Counted from the first letter of the stretch, positions 1-9,980 are shown. The stretch is 64,000 nucleotides of DNA from Sphingomonas quercus (GCF_018863195.1 NZ_JAHKRT010000001.1:434001-498000), one strand, 5' to 3'. A program made the numbers and translations. The notes: generated from the letters alone by a model not told the origin.

Positions 1-110
1 GCGGCCGCAGCCATTCGCTCGACGAATGGGTCGGCACCACCAGGGAGCCGGCGCTGCGCATCCTCCGGCTCGACCTGCTCTCCGTGCTGGCGGTGGCGGG
101 CTACAGATAG
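1..110 (+). CDS. C-terminal end of an unidentified protein (truncated by window edge)
   Basis: An open frame enters from the left edge and ends at TAG 108-110. The 35 visible residues include HSLDEWV and finish LLSVLAVAGYR. A HS-x-DEW signature near the C-terminus is reminiscent of M20/M28-type metallopeptidases, but the fragment is too short to assign. It converges on the MaoC gene across a short inverted repeat, which fits the end of a real transcription unit. Confidence 0.4.
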   Translation, partial: GRSHSLDEWVGTTREPALRILRLDLLSVLAVAGYR

Positions 111-111
111 A

Positions 112-130
112 TCCCCCCGCGCCCGGGGGA
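112..130. terminator. Short inverted repeat between convergent genes
   Basis: TCCCCC (112-117) pairs with GGGGGA (125-130) around a 7-base loop. It lies exactly in the 27-base gap between two convergent stop codons, so it could act as a terminator in either direction. There is no good T-run on either side. Confidence 0.4.
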
Positions 131-137
131 GAAGGGA

Positions 138-590
138 TCAGGCCGGCTTGCGTGCGAGCAAGGCGGTGCGCAGACATTCGCACACCGGCTCATCGCGCTG
201 GTTGAGCGCGCGGTGGCGGAAGGTGACGACGCCCGCGTCCGGCCGCGAGCGGGACTCGCGCAGCGCCTCCACCCCCGTCTCGGCGCGCAGCGTGTCGCCG
301 AGAAACACCGGCCTCGGCATGACCAGCTTGTCATAGCCGAGATTGGCGACGAGCGTGCCGAGCGTGGTGTCGCCCACCGACAGGCCGATCATCAGCGCGA
401 AGGTGAAGGTGCCGTTGACGAGGATCTGGCCGAACTCGCTCGCCCGCGCCGCCTCGGCATCGATGTGCAAAGGCTGGGGATTGTGGGTCATCGTCGAGAA
501 CAGGAGATTGTCCGTCTCCGTGACGGTGCGGCGGATGTCGTGGACGATGCGATCGCCGACCTGCCACTCATCATACCAGCGCCCGGCCAT
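138..590 (-). CDS. MaoC-family acyl-CoA hydratase/dehydratase
   Basis: A 150-residue hot-dog-fold protein of the MaoC family, which adds water to or removes it from enoyl-CoA thioesters in the cytoplasm. The hydratase motif region reads THNPQPLHID at about residues 34-43. Canonical R-hydratases have D-x-N-P-x-H here, so the His is kept while the catalytic Asp position is Asn, as I align it. The sequence most resembles the mesaconyl-/methylmalyl-CoA dehydratase branch. The ATG at 588-590 lies 2 bases after the stop of the carboxylase alpha gene, making it the last gene of the five-gene leucine/isovalerate operon. A role as the missing hydratase step of the pathway is inference. Confidence 0.85.
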   Translation of the reverse strand: MAGRWYDEWQVGDRIVHDIRRTVTETDNLLFSTMTHNPQPLHIDAEAARASEFGQILVNGTFTFALMIGLSVGDTTLGTLVANLGYDKLVMPRPVFLGDTLRAETGVEALRESRSRPDAGVVTFRHRALNQRDEPVCECLRTALLARKPA

Positions 591-592
591 GC

Positions 593-2455
593 TCAGCCTT
601 CCTTCTCGATGCGGACGAGCAGCGCGCCCTCGCTGACCTGCGAGCCTGCCGCCACCGGCAGCGCCGCGACGACGCCGTCGAACGGGGCCTGAAGCGCCTG
701 TTCCATCTTCATCGCCTCGATCACCACCAGCTTCTGCCCGGCCTTGACGCTCTCCCCCGCCGCCACTTCGACGGCGACCACCCGGCCCGGCATCGGCGCC
801 AGTACTGCTCCGTCGCCGGCGGCGGCGCCGCCTCCGGCGCGGTTGGCATCGGGCGCGGCGAAGGGCCACGCCTCGCCATTGAGAAACGCCACACGCTCGG
901 TCCCGACAACGGCGCTGCGCGCCGCCCCGGCCATGGGCTCGGCCAGCTGCATCTCGCCGCCGATCACCAGCGCGACACGGCGATCCTCCGGCCCGTTGAG
1001 GCGGAAGCCGGCCAGCGCCTGCCACGGGTCCGCGCCGCCCGCACGGACCAGCGCCGCCGCCGCGCCCGCCACCAGCTCAGCCGACGGGCGGGCGGGCGGG
1101 ATCAGCGCGTCCTGATGGCGTTCGATAAACCCGGTATCGACATCACCGGCGACGAAGTCATCATGCGCGGCAGCACGCGCGAGGAAGGCGGCGTTGGTGC
1201 GCACCGGCCATACCTCGACCGCGCCGCACGCCGCCGCCAGACGCGCCGCGGCGGTCGGCCGGTCGCGCTCGTGGACGATCAGCTTGGCGATCATCGGATC
1301 ATAATAAGGCGTGACCTCCCCGCCCTGCTCGACGCCGCTGTCGACGCGGATACCGGCCGGAAAGACGAGATGGGCAAGCGGACCGGTGGACGGCAGGAAG
1401 CCGGTCGCCGGATTCTCGGCATAGAGCCGCGCCTCCATCGCCCAGCCGCTGATCGCGAGTTCGTCCTGCGCGCGCGGCAGCGGCTCGCCGCTGGCGACGC
1501 GCAGCTGCCACTCGACGAGATCCTGCCCGGTGATCGACTCCGTCACCGGATGCTCGACCTGAAGGCGGGTGTTCATCTCCATGAACCAGATGCGATCGGC
1601 GCGCAGGCCATCCGAGCCGTCGGCGATGAACTCGATCGTGCCTGCGCCGACATAATCCACGGCGCGCGCCGCGCGCACCGCCGCCTCGCACACCGCCGCG
1701 CGCGTCGCCGCGTCCATGCCGGGGGCGGGCGCCTCCTCGATCACCTTCTGGTGACGGCGCTGGAGCGAGCAATCCCGCTCGAACAGGTGGACAACCTGCC
1801 CATGGGTATCGCCGAATACCTGCACCTCGATGTGGCGCGGGTTCAGCACATATTTCTCGATCAGCACGCGATCGTCGCCGAACGCCGCCGCCGCCTCGCG
1901 CCGGCAGCTTTCCAGCGCGTCGGCGAAGGCGGCGGGATCGTCGACGCGGCGCATCCCCTTGCCGCCGCCGCCGGCGACCGCCTTGATCAGCACCGGCCAG
2001 CCGGTCGCCTCGGCCTCGGCAAACAGGCGCGCTTCGGTCTGGTCGTCGCCCATATAGCCGGGGGTGACGGGCACGCCCGCCGCCTGCATCAGCCGCTTGG
2101 CGGCGTCCTTCAGCCCCATCGCCCGGATGGCCGCCGGGGGCGCGCCGACCCACACCAGCCCGGCGGCCTGCACCGCCTCCGCGAAACCGGCATTTTCGGA
2201 CAAGAAACCATAGCCGGGGTGGATCGCCTGCGCGCCCGTCTCGCGGGCGGCGGCAAGGATGCTCGCCTGATCGAGATAGCTTTCCCGTGCCGGCGCGGCG
2301 CCGATGCACAGCGCTGCATCCGCCTCCCGCACGAACGGCATGCCGGCATCGACATCCGAATGCACGGCGATGGTCCGTACGCCCATCCGCCGCGCCGTCC
2401 GGAGGATCCGCCGCGCGATCTCCCCGCGATTGGCGATGAGCAGCGATTCAATCAT
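593..2455 (-). CDS. mccA: 3-methylcrotonyl-CoA carboxylase alpha subunit (biotin-containing)
   Basis: A 620-residue biotin-dependent acyl-CoA carboxylase alpha chain. It has an N-terminal biotin carboxylase domain starting IESLLIANRGEIA, the ATP-grasp glycine loop GGGGKGMRR, and the active-site segment MEMNTRLQVEHPVTE. A C-terminal biotinyl domain carries EAMKMEQ, with the biotin-accepting Lys at about residue 583. It carboxylates biotin and passes CO2 to the beta subunit encoded upstream in the same operon. Position next to isovaleryl-CoA dehydrogenase argues for methylcrotonyl-CoA rather than propionyl-CoA as substrate. The ATG overlaps the stop of the upstream SnoaL-like gene (ATGA), indicating translational coupling. 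Confidence 0.93.
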   Translation of the reverse strand: MIESLLIANRGEIARRILRTARRMGVRTIAVHSDVDAGMPFVREADAALCIGAAPARESYLDQASILAAARETGAQAIHPGYGFLSENAGFAEAVQAAGLVWVGAPPAAIRAMGLKDAAKRLMQAAGVPVTPGYMGDDQTEARLFAEAEATGWPVLIKAVAGGGGKGMRRVDDPAAFADALESCRREAAAAFGDDRVLIEKYVLNPRHIEVQVFGDTHGQVVHLFERDCSLQRRHQKVIEEAPAPGMDAATRAAVCEAAVRAARAVDYVGAGTIEFIADGSDGLRADRIWFMEMNTRLQVEHPVTESITGQDLVEWQLRVASGEPLPRAQDELAISGWAMEARLYAENPATGFLPSTGPLAHLVFPAGIRVDSGVEQGGEVTPYYDPMIAKLIVHERDRPTAAARLAAACGAVEVWPVRTNAAFLARAAAHDDFVAGDVDTGFIERHQDALIPPARPSAELVAGAAAALVRAGGADPWQALAGFRLNGPEDRRVALVIGGEMQLAEPMAGAARSAVVGTERVAFLNGEAWPFAAPDANRAGGGAAAGDGAVLAPMPGRVVAVEVAAGESVKAGQKLVVIEAMKMEQALQAPFDGVVAALPVAAGSQVSEGALLVRIEKEG

Positions 2456-2901
2456 CTGCCCGCGCATCCGTCCGTCCGCTGGGTCCAGGTGACGTTGAGG
2501 ACGCGCCATTTGCCGTCCTGGCGGACGAGGTCGAAATGATTGATGCCGCAATGCACGAAGGCGCCGTTGCGAGTGAGGGTGAAGTCGCCCCACACCATCG
2601 CGATATCTCCGTCGCTACGCACCTCGGCGCGCGACATCGTCTCGACGACGCCGCTGCCCGGCTTCACATTGGCGGCGAAGGCCGCCCAGCTTCGGGTGCT
2701 GACATAGGGCTTGCCGTCACGCACACCGGTGCCGGTGGCGAGGCCCTCGGGCACGGTCAGCGCGGTGAACGCCGCCGCGTCGCCAGCCGACATCGCCGCC
2801 AGCATCGCCTTCGCGGCAGCGAGTGCGCCGGCGTCGTCGGCCGGCGCCGCCAGGGCCGGGGCAGCGGCGAGAAGCATCGCGGCAGGCAAGATCATGCGCA
2901 T
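2452..2901 (-). CDS. Exported SnoaL/NTF2-like protein inside the leucine operon
   Basis: 149 residues. The N-terminal signal peptide MRMILPAAMLLAAAPALA is followed by a small alpha+beta domain with the look of the SnoaL/NTF2 superfamily: an N-terminal helix with AMSAGDAAAFTAL, and a strand pattern ending in GKWRVLNVTW. Such domains bind small ligands or work as isomerases or hydrolases; no catalytic residue can be assigned. It sits 4 bases after mccB and overlaps mccA by 4 bases, so it is firmly part of the operon. A periplasmic product is odd beside cytoplasmic CoA enzymes. Confidence 0.8.
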   Translation of the reverse strand: MRMILPAAMLLAAAPALAAPADDAGALAAAKAMLAAMSAGDAAAFTALTVPEGLATGTGVRDGKPYVSTRSWAAFAANVKPGSGVVETMSRAEVRSDGDIAMVWGDFTLTRNGAFVHCGINHFDLVRQDGKWRVLNVTWTQRTDGCAGR

Positions 2902-2905
2902 GGCG

Positions 2906-4501
2906 TCACATCCTGAAAATGCCGAACTGCGCGCGATCAGCGATCGGCGCGTTCAGCGTGGCGGAGAAAGCGAGGCCGAGCACGTCGCGGGTGGCGGCGG
3001 GCTCGATGATGCCATCATCCCACAGGCGGGCGGTGGCGTGATAGGGGTTGCCCTCATCCTCATATTTCTGGCGGATCGGCGCCTTGAACGCCTCGGCCTC
3101 CTGCGGCGTCCAGCGCTCCGCGTCGCGATGCACCGTCGCCAGCACCGACGCCGCCTGCTCGCCGCCCATCACCGAGATGCGCGCATTGGGCCAGGTGAAC
3201 AGGAAGCGCGGGGAATAGGCGCGCCCGCACATGCCGTAATTGCCGGCGCCGAAGCTGCCCCCGATCAGCACCGTGATCTTCGGCACCTGCGCGGTGGCGA
3301 CGGCGGTAACCAGCTTGGCGCCATGTTTGGCGATGCCCTCGGCCTCATATCTGCCGCCGACCATGAAGCCGGAGATGTTCTGGAGGAACAGCAAGGGCAC
3401 GCGGCGCTGGCAGGCCAGCTCGATGAAATGCGCGCCCTTCTGCGCGCTTTCCGAGAACAGCACGCCATTATTGGCGAGGATCGCCACCGGCATGCCCCAG
3501 ATGCGCGCGAACCCGCAGACGAGGGTGGTGCCGTAGAGCGGCTTGAACTCGTGCAGTTCCGATCCGTCGACGATGCGGCCGATCACCTCGCGCACGTCAT
3601 AGGGCGCGCGCACGTCGACCGGCACGATCCCGGCCAGCTCGGCCGGATCGAGGCGCGGCGGGACCGGCTCGGCGATGTCGAGATCGACGCGCTTCGGCCG
3701 GTTGAGCGTCGACACGATTTCGCGCACGATGGCGAGCGCGTGGGCATCGTCCTCCGCGACATGATCGACGACGCCCGACTTGCGGCCGTGCGTCTCCGCG
3801 CCACCCAGCTCTTCGGCGGAGATGATCTCGCCGGTCGCGGCCTTGACCAGCGGCGGACCGGCAAGGAAGATCGTGCCCTGGTTGCGCACGATCACCGTTT
3901 CGTCGGACATGGCCGGCACATAAGCGCCGCCGGCCGTGCAGCTGCCCATCACGCAGGCGATCTGCGGAATACCCTGCGCGGACATGTTGGCCTGATTGAA
4001 GAAGATGCGGCCGAAATGGTCCCGGTCGGGAAACACCTCGGCCTGATGCGGCAGGTTGGCGCCGCCGCTGTCGACGAGATACAGGCAAGGCAGATGATTT
4101 TCGGCGGCGACCTCCTGCGCGCGGAGATGCTTCTTCACCGTCATCGGATAATAGGTGCCGCCCTTCACCGTCGCGTCGTTGCAGACGATCATGCACTCGC
4201 GGCCGGATACACGGCCGATGCCGGCGATCACGCCCGCCCCCGGCACCTCGCCGTCGTAGAGGTCGCCCGCCGCCAGCGCGCCGATTTCGAGGAACGGCGA
4301 CAGCGGATCGAGCAGCCGGTTGACCCGCTCGCGCGGGAGGAGCTTGCCGCGCGCGACATGCCGCTCGCGCGACTGTGCCGATCCGCCGAGCGCAGCCTCC
4401 GCGGTGCGCGCGCGCAACTCCGCCACCAGCGCCGCATTATGCGCGGCGTTGCCCCGGAACGCCGGGTCCGCCGGGTCGGCGAGGGAGCGGATGATCGTCA
4501 C
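2906..4501 (-). CDS. mccB: 3-methylcrotonyl-CoA carboxylase beta subunit (carboxyltransferase)
   Basis: A 531-residue carboxyltransferase with the crotonase-like halves of the acyl-CoA carboxylase beta family. Visible signatures are [30 protein letters not shown], the [16 protein letters not shown] segment, and the C-terminal [16 protein letters not shown] and [10 protein letters not shown]. The [10 protein letters not shown] and YYPMTVKKH segments are typical of methylcrotonyl-CoA carboxylase. It transfers the carboxyl group from biotin on MccA to 3-methylcrotonyl-CoA. The start is GTG at 4499-4501, sharing GTGA with the stop of the dehydrogenase gene. A longer reading frame upstream only runs antisense-free through the dehydrogenase and is not used. 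Confidence 0.94.
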   Translation of the reverse strand: MTIIRSLADPADPAFRGNAAHNAALVAELRARTAEAALGGSAQSRERHVARGKLLPRERVNRLLDPLSPFLEIGALAAGDLYDGEVPGAGVIAGIGRVSGRECMIVCNDATVKGGTYYPMTVKKHLRAQEVAAENHLPCLYLVDSGGANLPHQAEVFPDRDHFGRIFFNQANMSAQGIPQIACVMGSCTAGGAYVPAMSDETVIVRNQGTIFLAGPPLVKAATGEIISAEELGGAETHGRKSGVVDHVAEDDAHALAIVREIVSTLNRPKRVDLDIAEPVPPRLDPAELAGIVPVDVRAPYDVREVIGRIVDGSELHEFKPLYGTTLVCGFARIWGMPVAILANNGVLFSESAQKGAHFIELACQRRVPLLFLQNISGFMVGGRYEAEGIAKHGAKLVTAVATAQVPKITVLIGGSFGAGNYGMCGRAYSPRFLFTWPNARISVMGGEQAASVLATVHRDAERWTPQEAEAFKAPIRQKYEDEGNPYHATARLWDDGIIEPAATRDVLGLAFSATLNAPIADRAQFGIFRM

Positions 4502-5658
4502 GCGCCGATCAGCTCGCGGCCGATCAGGAAGCGCCTGATCTCGTTGGTGCCGGCACCGATATCGTAGAGCTTGGCGTCGCGCGCCAGCCGCTCGACCGGC
4601 CATTCGCGGGTATAGCCCGCCCCACCCAGCGCCTGGATCGCCTCCAGCGACACCTTCACCGCATTTTCCGAGGCGAGCAGGATCGCGCCCGCCGCGTCGA
4701 AGCGCGTGGTGCGGCCGGCATCGCACGCCCGCGCCACCGCATAGACATAGGCGCGCGCCGAATTGAGCGCGACATACATGTCCGCCACCTTGGCCTGCAT
4801 CAGCTGGAAGGCGCCGATCGGCCGCCCGAACTGCTGCCGCTCGCGAACATAGGGCAGCACCACGTCGAGGCAGGCCTGCATGATCCCGAGCGGCCCGGCG
4901 GAGAGCACGGCGCGTTCATAATCGAGGCCGGACATGAGGATCTTCACCCCCTCGCCTTCCCGGCCCATCACCGCCTCGGCGGGAATCTCGCAATCCTGGA
5001 ACACCAGCTCGGCGGTATCCGAGCCACGCATGCCCATCTTGTCGAGCTTCTTCGACACCGAGAACCCGGGCGTCCCCTTCTCGACCAGGAAGGCGGTGAT
5101 GCCGCGCGATCCGGCTTCGGGATCGGTCTTGGCGTAGACGACGAGAGTATCGGCATGCGGCGCGTTGGTGATCCAGAACTTCGTGCCGTTGAGGCGATAG
5201 CGGTCATTGCCGATCTTCTCGGCACGCAGCTTCATCGACACCACGTCGGACCCCGCCCCCGCCTCGGACATGGCGAGGCTGCCGACATGCTCGCCGGAAA
5301 TCAGCTTGGGCAGATAGCGGCGCTTCTGCGCCTTCGAGCCCCAGCGCCGGATCTGGTTCACGCAGAGGTTGGAGTGCGCGCCATAGGACAGGCCGATGGA
5401 CGCCGAGGCCCGGCTCACTTCCTCCATCGCCACGACATGCTCGAGATAGCCGAGGCCGAGCCCGCCGAACTCCTCCTCCACGGTGATGCCGTGCAGGCCG
5501 AGATCGCCCATTTCAGGCCACAGCTCGCGCGGAAAGAGGTTGGTCTCGTCGACCTCCGCGGCGCGCGGAGCGATGCGGTCGGCGGCGAAGCGGGCGGTGG
5601 TGTCGCGGATCATGTCCGCGGTCTCACCCAGCCCGAAGTCCATCGGCGTGGCGTGCAT
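4498..5658 (-). CDS. ivd: Isovaleryl-CoA dehydrogenase
   Basis: A 386-residue FAD acyl-CoA dehydrogenase. Visible features are the flavin-binding segment [14 protein letters not shown] followed by [18 protein letters not shown], and the segment [18 protein letters not shown]. The Glu in that last segment matches the position of the catalytic base special to isovaleryl-CoA dehydrogenases. The C-terminal signature is [19 protein letters not shown]. It oxidises isovaleryl-CoA to 3-methylcrotonyl-CoA, the substrate of the carboxylase encoded next. It is the first gene of the operon and diverges from a LysR regulator. ATG 5658 is used; an in-frame ATG at 5643 is an alternative. Confidence 0.94.
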   Translation of the reverse strand: MHATPMDFGLGETADMIRDTTARFAADRIAPRAAEVDETNLFPRELWPEMGDLGLHGITVEEEFGGLGLGYLEHVVAMEEVSRASASIGLSYGAHSNLCVNQIRRWGSKAQKRRYLPKLISGEHVGSLAMSEAGAGSDVVSMKLRAEKIGNDRYRLNGTKFWITNAPHADTLVVYAKTDPEAGSRGITAFLVEKGTPGFSVSKKLDKMGMRGSDTAELVFQDCEIPAEAVMGREGEGVKILMSGLDYERAVLSAGPLGIMQACLDVVLPYVRERQQFGRPIGAFQLMQAKVADMYVALNSARAYVYAVARACDAGRTTRFDAAGAILLASENAVKVSLEAIQALGGAGYTREWPVERLARDAKLYDIGAGTNEIRRFLIGRELIGA

Positions 5659-5741
5659 GCGGCGTCCTCTCCTTGCCTTGTCCGGCCGGAGACTAGTCGA
5701 TCGCACGGCATCCGGAAAATTGAAAGTCTGCGAAGCAGGGT

Positions 5742-5756
5742 ATAGTTCCCATCTAT
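5742..5756. promoter_or_regulatory. Candidate LysR binding box (T-N11-A dyad)
   Basis: ATAG-N7-CTAT (ATAGTTCCCATCTAT) is a perfect dyad with a T-N11-A core, the classic LysR-type layout. It overlaps the LysR start codon (5755) in the 96-base divergent gap to ivd. Autorepression plus control of the leucine operon is the simplest reading, inferred from position only. Confidence 0.45.
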
Positions 5757-6612
5757 GATCGACCGCTATCTGCTGCGCTATTTCCTGGCCGTGCTCGACT
5801 GCGGCAGCTTCTCGCGCGCGGCGGCGCAGGTGAACGTCGCCCAGCCGACGCTGTCGGTCGGCATCGCCAAGCTGGAGCGGCTGCTCGGCGCCAAGCTGTT
5901 CGAGCGTACCAGCCAGCGCGTCCACCTGACCGAAGCCGGCACCCGCTTCGCCGCCCATGCCCGCCGCATCGAAAGCGAGTTCAACCTCGCCGAGGCGGCG
6001 ATGCTCGGGGTCGAGCCGGCGCGCGTGCTGCGCCTCGGCGTGCTCGCCACCATCCCCAGCGTCGCACTGGCCACGCTGGCGGAGGCGTCCGGCGACGACC
6101 GGCTGGAACTGGTCGAGGGCACCGAACGCAGCCTGCTCCAGCGCCTCGCCCGCGGGCGCATCGACGTCGCGCTGACCCTGGTGCGCGGCGACGCCGACCG
6201 TTTCGCGCAGGAGCCGCTGTGGAGCGAGGGCTACCGCCTCGCGCTTCCCGCCGGCCATCGCCTTGCCGGGGAGGACAGCATCGCGGCCGAGGCGCTGGCC
6301 GGCGAGGCGATGATCGTGCGCCGTCATTGCGAGGCGTTGGCCGAGACCAGCCGCCATTTCATCGAGCGCGGCGTGCGCCCGTTCCTCGCCTTCAAGACCA
6401 CCAATGACGATCGCGCGCTGGAGCTGGTCCGCGCCGGGCTCGGAGTGACGGTGATGCCGGAAGCGCATGCGCTGGCGGGCGTGGCGAGGCCTCAGCTCGC
6501 GGGCTTCGCCGCGCGCCGGACGATCGGGCTGGTGTGGGCGGCCCATGCAGAACCGCTGCGCCATGCCGGTGGCGGGGTGATCGAGGCTCTTCGCACGTCA
6601 AATTCGGCTTGA
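5755..6612 (+). CDS. LysR-family transcriptional regulator
   Basis: 285 residues with an N-terminal winged helix-turn-helix ([26 protein letters not shown], then [23 protein letters not shown]) and a C-terminal periplasmic-binding-like effector domain from about residue 90. It is transcribed divergently from the isovaleryl-CoA/methylcrotonyl-CoA operon, so it probably controls that operon. Leucine operons in many proteobacteria use a MerR-type regulator (LiuR), so a LysR in this position is a variation. The effector is unknown. Confidence 0.88.
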   Translation: MIDRYLLRYFLAVLDCGSFSRAAAQVNVAQPTLSVGIAKLERLLGAKLFERTSQRVHLTEAGTRFAAHARRIESEFNLAEAAMLGVEPARVLRLGVLATIPSVALATLAEASGDDRLELVEGTERSLLQRLARGRIDVALTLVRGDADRFAQEPLWSEGYRLALPAGHRLAGEDSIAAEALAGEAMIVRRHCEALAETSRHFIERGVRPFLAFKTTNDDRALELVRAGLGVTVMPEAHALAGVARPQLAGFAARRTIGLVWAAHAEPLRHAGGGVIEALRTSNSA

Positions 6613-6754
6613 TCGCCGATTTTGTCGAAAGCCATAGAACACGGGGCTTGTTTCCCATCCGTAACCAGATCAGCCTTTCTCACAACATCCTCATATATCG
6701 GCGTATTAATCCGCGGTTCAGTTTCACGTTAACCATCACCCGCGCAAATAACTA

Positions 6755-6779
6755 GGAACCTGCATTTACGATCATCGTT
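6755..6779 (+). promoter_or_regulatory. EcfG-type general stress promoter
   Basis: GGAAC (6755-6759), a 16-base spacer, then CGTT (6776-6779) matches the alphaproteobacterial EcfG (PhyR-NepR-controlled extracytoplasmic sigma factor) consensus GGAAC-N16/17-CGTT exactly. It lies 31 bases before the ATG at 6810 in a locally AT-rich stretch, with AAGGGAG as ribosome site at 6796-6802. It places the next gene in the general stress regulon. Confidence 0.75.
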
Positions 6780-6809
6780 TTCTCCGCCGGTGTTTAAGGG
6801 AGATTAGTT

Positions 6810-7460
6810 ATGCGTAAGCTTGGCTATATGATGCAGGGCCTGCTTGCGGCCTCCGCCCTGGTGATGGCGGCGAGCCCGGCTCTTGCCGGTGATGAGGAGC
6901 GCGCCCGCGCCGCCATCGCCGAGGCGCAGGGCAAGATCGATGCTGCCCAGCGCGTGAAGGCCACCGACGTCTCGCCGGGCGTGATCGCTCGCGCCCAGGC
7001 TTCGCTCCGCCTCGCGCAGGAGGAGCTGAAGAGCGGCCATGAGCAGCGCGCCATCCAGGCGGCGATCGAATCGCAGCAGATGGCCGACACGGCGCTCGGC
7101 CAGGCGCAGCAGCAGGCCAGCCGCCAGTCCGAGATGCAGGCGGCGAGCGTTGCCAGCGCGCAGCAGCAGGCCGATGCCGCCAACGCCCGCGCCGAGGCGG
7201 CCGAGCAGGCCGCCGCAGCCGCCGCAGCCGACGCGCAGGCCGCGCGCAATACGCCGCCGGTGGTCGTCGCCACCGCGCCGCAGCCGCCGGCGCCGCCCCC
7301 CGTCACGACCGTGACCACCGAGACGGTGAAGACCACGCCCGTCGCGCGCACCTCGACCACGGTGAGCAAGCCGAAGGTCGTCCGCCGCACGCAGACCGCC
7401 ACGCGCCCCCGCGCCGCGGTGACGGAAAAGACCACGACCACGGTCACGACGATGCGCTGA
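6810..7460 (+). CDS. Periplasmic alanine/glutamine-rich coiled-coil protein (DUF4398-like)
   Basis: 216 residues. A signal peptide ends SPALA (about residue 26). A predicted long helical region of about 25-145, rich in Ala, Gln and Glu with repeated heptad-like patterns (DEERARAAIAEAQGKID, SQQMADTALGQAQQQ), looks like the DUF4398 domain. A Pro/Thr/Val-rich low-complexity tail contains repeated TTVT. In relatives DUF4398 often precedes an OmpA domain; none is present here. The exact EcfG promoter upstream suggests an envelope role under stress. No enzymatic motif is visible. Confidence 0.82.
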   Translation: MRKLGYMMQGLLAASALVMAASPALAGDEERARAAIAEAQGKIDAAQRVKATDVSPGVIARAQASLRLAQEELKSGHEQRAIQAAIESQQMADTALGQAQQQASRQSEMQAASVASAQQQADAANARAEAAEQAAAAAAADAQAARNTPPVVVATAPQPPAPPPVTTVTTETVKTTPVARTSTTVSKPKVVRRTQTATRPRAAVTEKTTTTVTTMR

Positions 7461-7569
7461 GGCGCCTCGTCGCGACCGGGGGATGGCCGGCGGTTCCCGA
7501 TGGAATCGCCGGCCATTGCTTGTCCGCTCAGGCGCGCCGCGGCATAGTCGGCGCTCTGGGGAGGACTGA

Positions 7570-8016
7570 ATGATAAGAACAATGATAGTGCTGATCGCGC
7601 TCGCCGCCTGCGGGACGGCCGCCGGGGCGCAGACATTCGCGGTGCGTTGCAAGGGCACCGATTTCTCGGACGATACGACCAGCGGCGTGGTGGTCGCCGG
7701 CAAGCATGCGCTGGACTGGCAGACCTACGTCATTGATACCACCGCCAGGCACGTCTCCCGCCTGGTTCCCGAGCGCAAGGCGCTGATCGACCTGTGTGAC
7801 CTGACCAGGCCGTCCTGCAACATCGACGTCACCGGCGGCTATGTTCAGCTGGACGGCGTCGCCGACAAGGACGGGCTCAAAGCCGGCGTCGCCTTCGAGT
7901 ATAACAGCCAGAACAACGTCGCCCTCCACGAAGTCAATGTCGACTATGACGATGGGCGCTACGTCCACATTCGCTGGCAGATGAGCTGCGAAAAGACGGC
8001 AATGCCGGCGTTATAA
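7570..8016 (+). CDS. Secreted hypothetical protein
   Basis: 148 residues with a clear signal peptide (MIRTMIVLIALAACGTAAGA) and three mature-region cysteines (VRCKG, LCDLTRPSC) that could form disulfides, plus a late MSCEK. GGGGAGG precedes the ATG. The composition is normal for the genome. I do not recognise a family. It ends 59 bases before the convergent end of cysNC. Confidence 0.75.
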   Translation: MIRTMIVLIALAACGTAAGAQTFAVRCKGTDFSDDTTSGVVVAGKHALDWQTYVIDTTARHVSRLVPERKALIDLCDLTRPSCNIDVTGGYVQLDGVADKDGLKAGVAFEYNSQNNVALHEVNVDYDDGRYVHIRWQMSCEKTAMPAL

Positions 8017-8075
8017 TCTGTCCGCGGCAACCGTTCGCGACACCGACATCGTCATCCTGTGGGCCGGCGCCGGGT

Positions 8076-9980
8076 TCAACCCAGCAGCCGCTCCACGATC
8101 ACGTCCGCCGCCTGTTCCGGCGTCAGCCCGGTGGTGTCGATGTGTATCTCCGCCTCCTCGGGCGGCTCATAGGGACTGTCGATGCCGGTGAAGTTCTTGA
8201 GCTGGCCCGCCCGCGCCTTGGCATAGAGGCCCTTGACGTCGCGCCTCTCCGCCTCCGCCAGCGGCGTGTCGATATGGACCTCGATGAACTCGCCCGGCGC
8301 CATCATCTGGCGCACCATCTGCCGCTCGGCGCGGAACGGCGAGATGAACGCGGTGATCACGATCAGCCCGGCGTCGGTCATCAGTTTCGCCACCTCGCCG
8401 ACCCGGCGGATATTCTCCACCCGGTCGGCATCGGTGAAGCCGAGGTCCTTGTTGAGGCCGTGGCGGACATTGTCGCCGTCGAGCAGGAAGGTGTGGCGGT
8501 TCATCCGCGCCAGCTTCTTCTCGACAAGATTGGCGATGGTGGACTTGCCGGCGCCGGACAGGCCGGTGAACCACAATACCGCCGGCTTCTGGTTCTTGAG
8601 CGCGGCATGCGCCTCGCGCGTCACGTCCATCGCCTGCCAGTGCACGTTCTGCGCACGGCGAAGCGAGAAGTGCAGCATGCCCGCCGCCACCGTGGCGTTG
8701 GTCAGCCGGTCGATGAGGATGAAGCCGCCAAGGTCGCGATTGTCGGCATAGGCCTCGAACACGATGCCGCGATCCACCGAGAGATTGGCGACGCCGATCG
8801 CGTTCAGCTCCAGCGTCTTCGCCGCGAGATGTTCCAGCGTGTTGACATTGACCTGATATTTGGGCGCCTGCACCTGCGCCGACACCGTCTGGGCGCCGAT
8901 CTTCAGCCAATAGGCGCGGCCGGGCAACATCGCCTCGTCGGCCATCCAGATGATCGTCGCCTCGAACTGGTCTGCGACCTGCGGCGGGGAATCCGCTGCG
9001 GCGATGACGTCGCCGCGCGAACAGTCGATCTCGTCGCTGAGCGTGAGGGTGACGGACTGACCGGCCACCGCGCGATCGAGGTCGCCGTCGAGCGTGACGA
9101 TACGCGCCACGGTCGAGGTCCGCCCCGAGGGCAGCACCCGGACGGGGTCGCCGCGCGCCACCGTTCCGCTCGCGATCAGGCCGGAAAAGCCACGGAAATC
9201 GAGGTTCGGGCGGTTCACCCATTGCACGGCCATGCGGAATGGCCGCGCCTGATCCGCAGTCTCGTCGAGTGGCACATCTTCCAGATGGGCGATGAGGCTG
9301 GGTCCGCCATACCAGGGGGTGTTGGACGAGGGACCCGTGATGTTGTCGCCCTTGAAGCCGGAGATCGGCATGGCGATGAAGTCGTCGATCCCGATCGTCC
9401 GTGCGAAATCGCGATATTCCCCGACGATCGTATCGAAGATGTCCTGGCTGTACCCGACCAGGTCCATCTTGTTCACCGCCAGCACGATGTTGCGGATGCC
9501 GAGCAGGTGGACGAGATAACTGTGTCGCCGGGTCTGGGTCAGCACGCCTTTGCGCGCATCGATAAGGATCACGGCAAGGTCGGCGGTGGACGCGCCCGTC
9601 ACCATGTTGCGGGTATATTGCTCATGCCCGGGGGTGTCGGCGACGATGAACTTGCGCTTCTCCGTAGCGAAGAAGCGATAGGCGACGTCAATGGTGATGC
9701 CCTGCTCGCGCTCGGCGGCGAGGCCGTCGACGAGCAGCGCGAAGTCGATCTCCTGGCCCTGCGTGCCGACGCGCTTCGAATCCGATTCCAGCGCGGCAAG
9801 CTGATCCTCGAAGATCATCTTGCTGTCGTAGAGCAGCCGCCCGATCAGCGTCGACTTGCCGTCGTCCACCGAGCCGCAGGTGATGAAACGCAGCAGGCTC
9901 TTGTGCTGGTGCCGCGCGAGATAGGCGTCGATATCCTCGGCGATCAGCGCCTCGGGACGGTAGGAGGACGGCTCCGACAT
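8076..9980 (-). CDS. cysNC: Bifunctional sulfate adenylyltransferase GTPase subunit / adenylylsulfate kinase
   Basis: 634 residues. The N-terminal half is the CysN GTPase: G1 loop GSVDDGKST at about residue 36, DTPGHEQ for G3, NKMD for G4. It drives ATP sulfurylation by CysD. From about residue 473 an APS kinase (CysC) follows, with P-loop GLSGAGKST and the [15 protein letters not shown] segment. The fusion makes PAPS from sulfate in one complex. Its ATG shares one base with the cysD stop (TGATG). It is the last gene of a cysQ-cysD-cysNC operon. Confidence 0.96.
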   Translation of the reverse strand: MSEPSSYRPEALIAEDIDAYLARHQHKSLLRFITCGSVDDGKSTLIGRLLYDSKMIFEDQLAALESDSKRVGTQGQEIDFALLVDGLAAEREQGITIDVAYRFFATEKRKFIVADTPGHEQYTRNMVTGASTADLAVILIDARKGVLTQTRRHSYLVHLLGIRNIVLAVNKMDLVGYSQDIFDTIVGEYRDFARTIGIDDFIAMPISGFKGDNITGPSSNTPWYGGPSLIAHLEDVPLDETADQARPFRMAVQWVNRPNLDFRGFSGLIASGTVARGDPVRVLPSGRTSTVARIVTLDGDLDRAVAGQSVTLTLSDEIDCSRGDVIAAADSPPQVADQFEATIIWMADEAMLPGRAYWLKIGAQTVSAQVQAPKYQVNVNTLEHLAAKTLELNAIGVANLSVDRGIVFEAYADNRDLGGFILIDRLTNATVAAGMLHFSLRRAQNVHWQAMDVTREAHAALKNQKPAVLWFTGLSGAGKSTIANLVEKKLARMNRHTFLLDGDNVRHGLNKDLGFTDADRVENIRRVGEVAKLMTDAGLIVITAFISPFRAERQMVRQMMAPGEFIEVHIDTPLAEAERRDVKGLYAKARAGQLKNFTGIDSPYEPPEEAEIHIDTTGLTPEQAADVIVERLLG

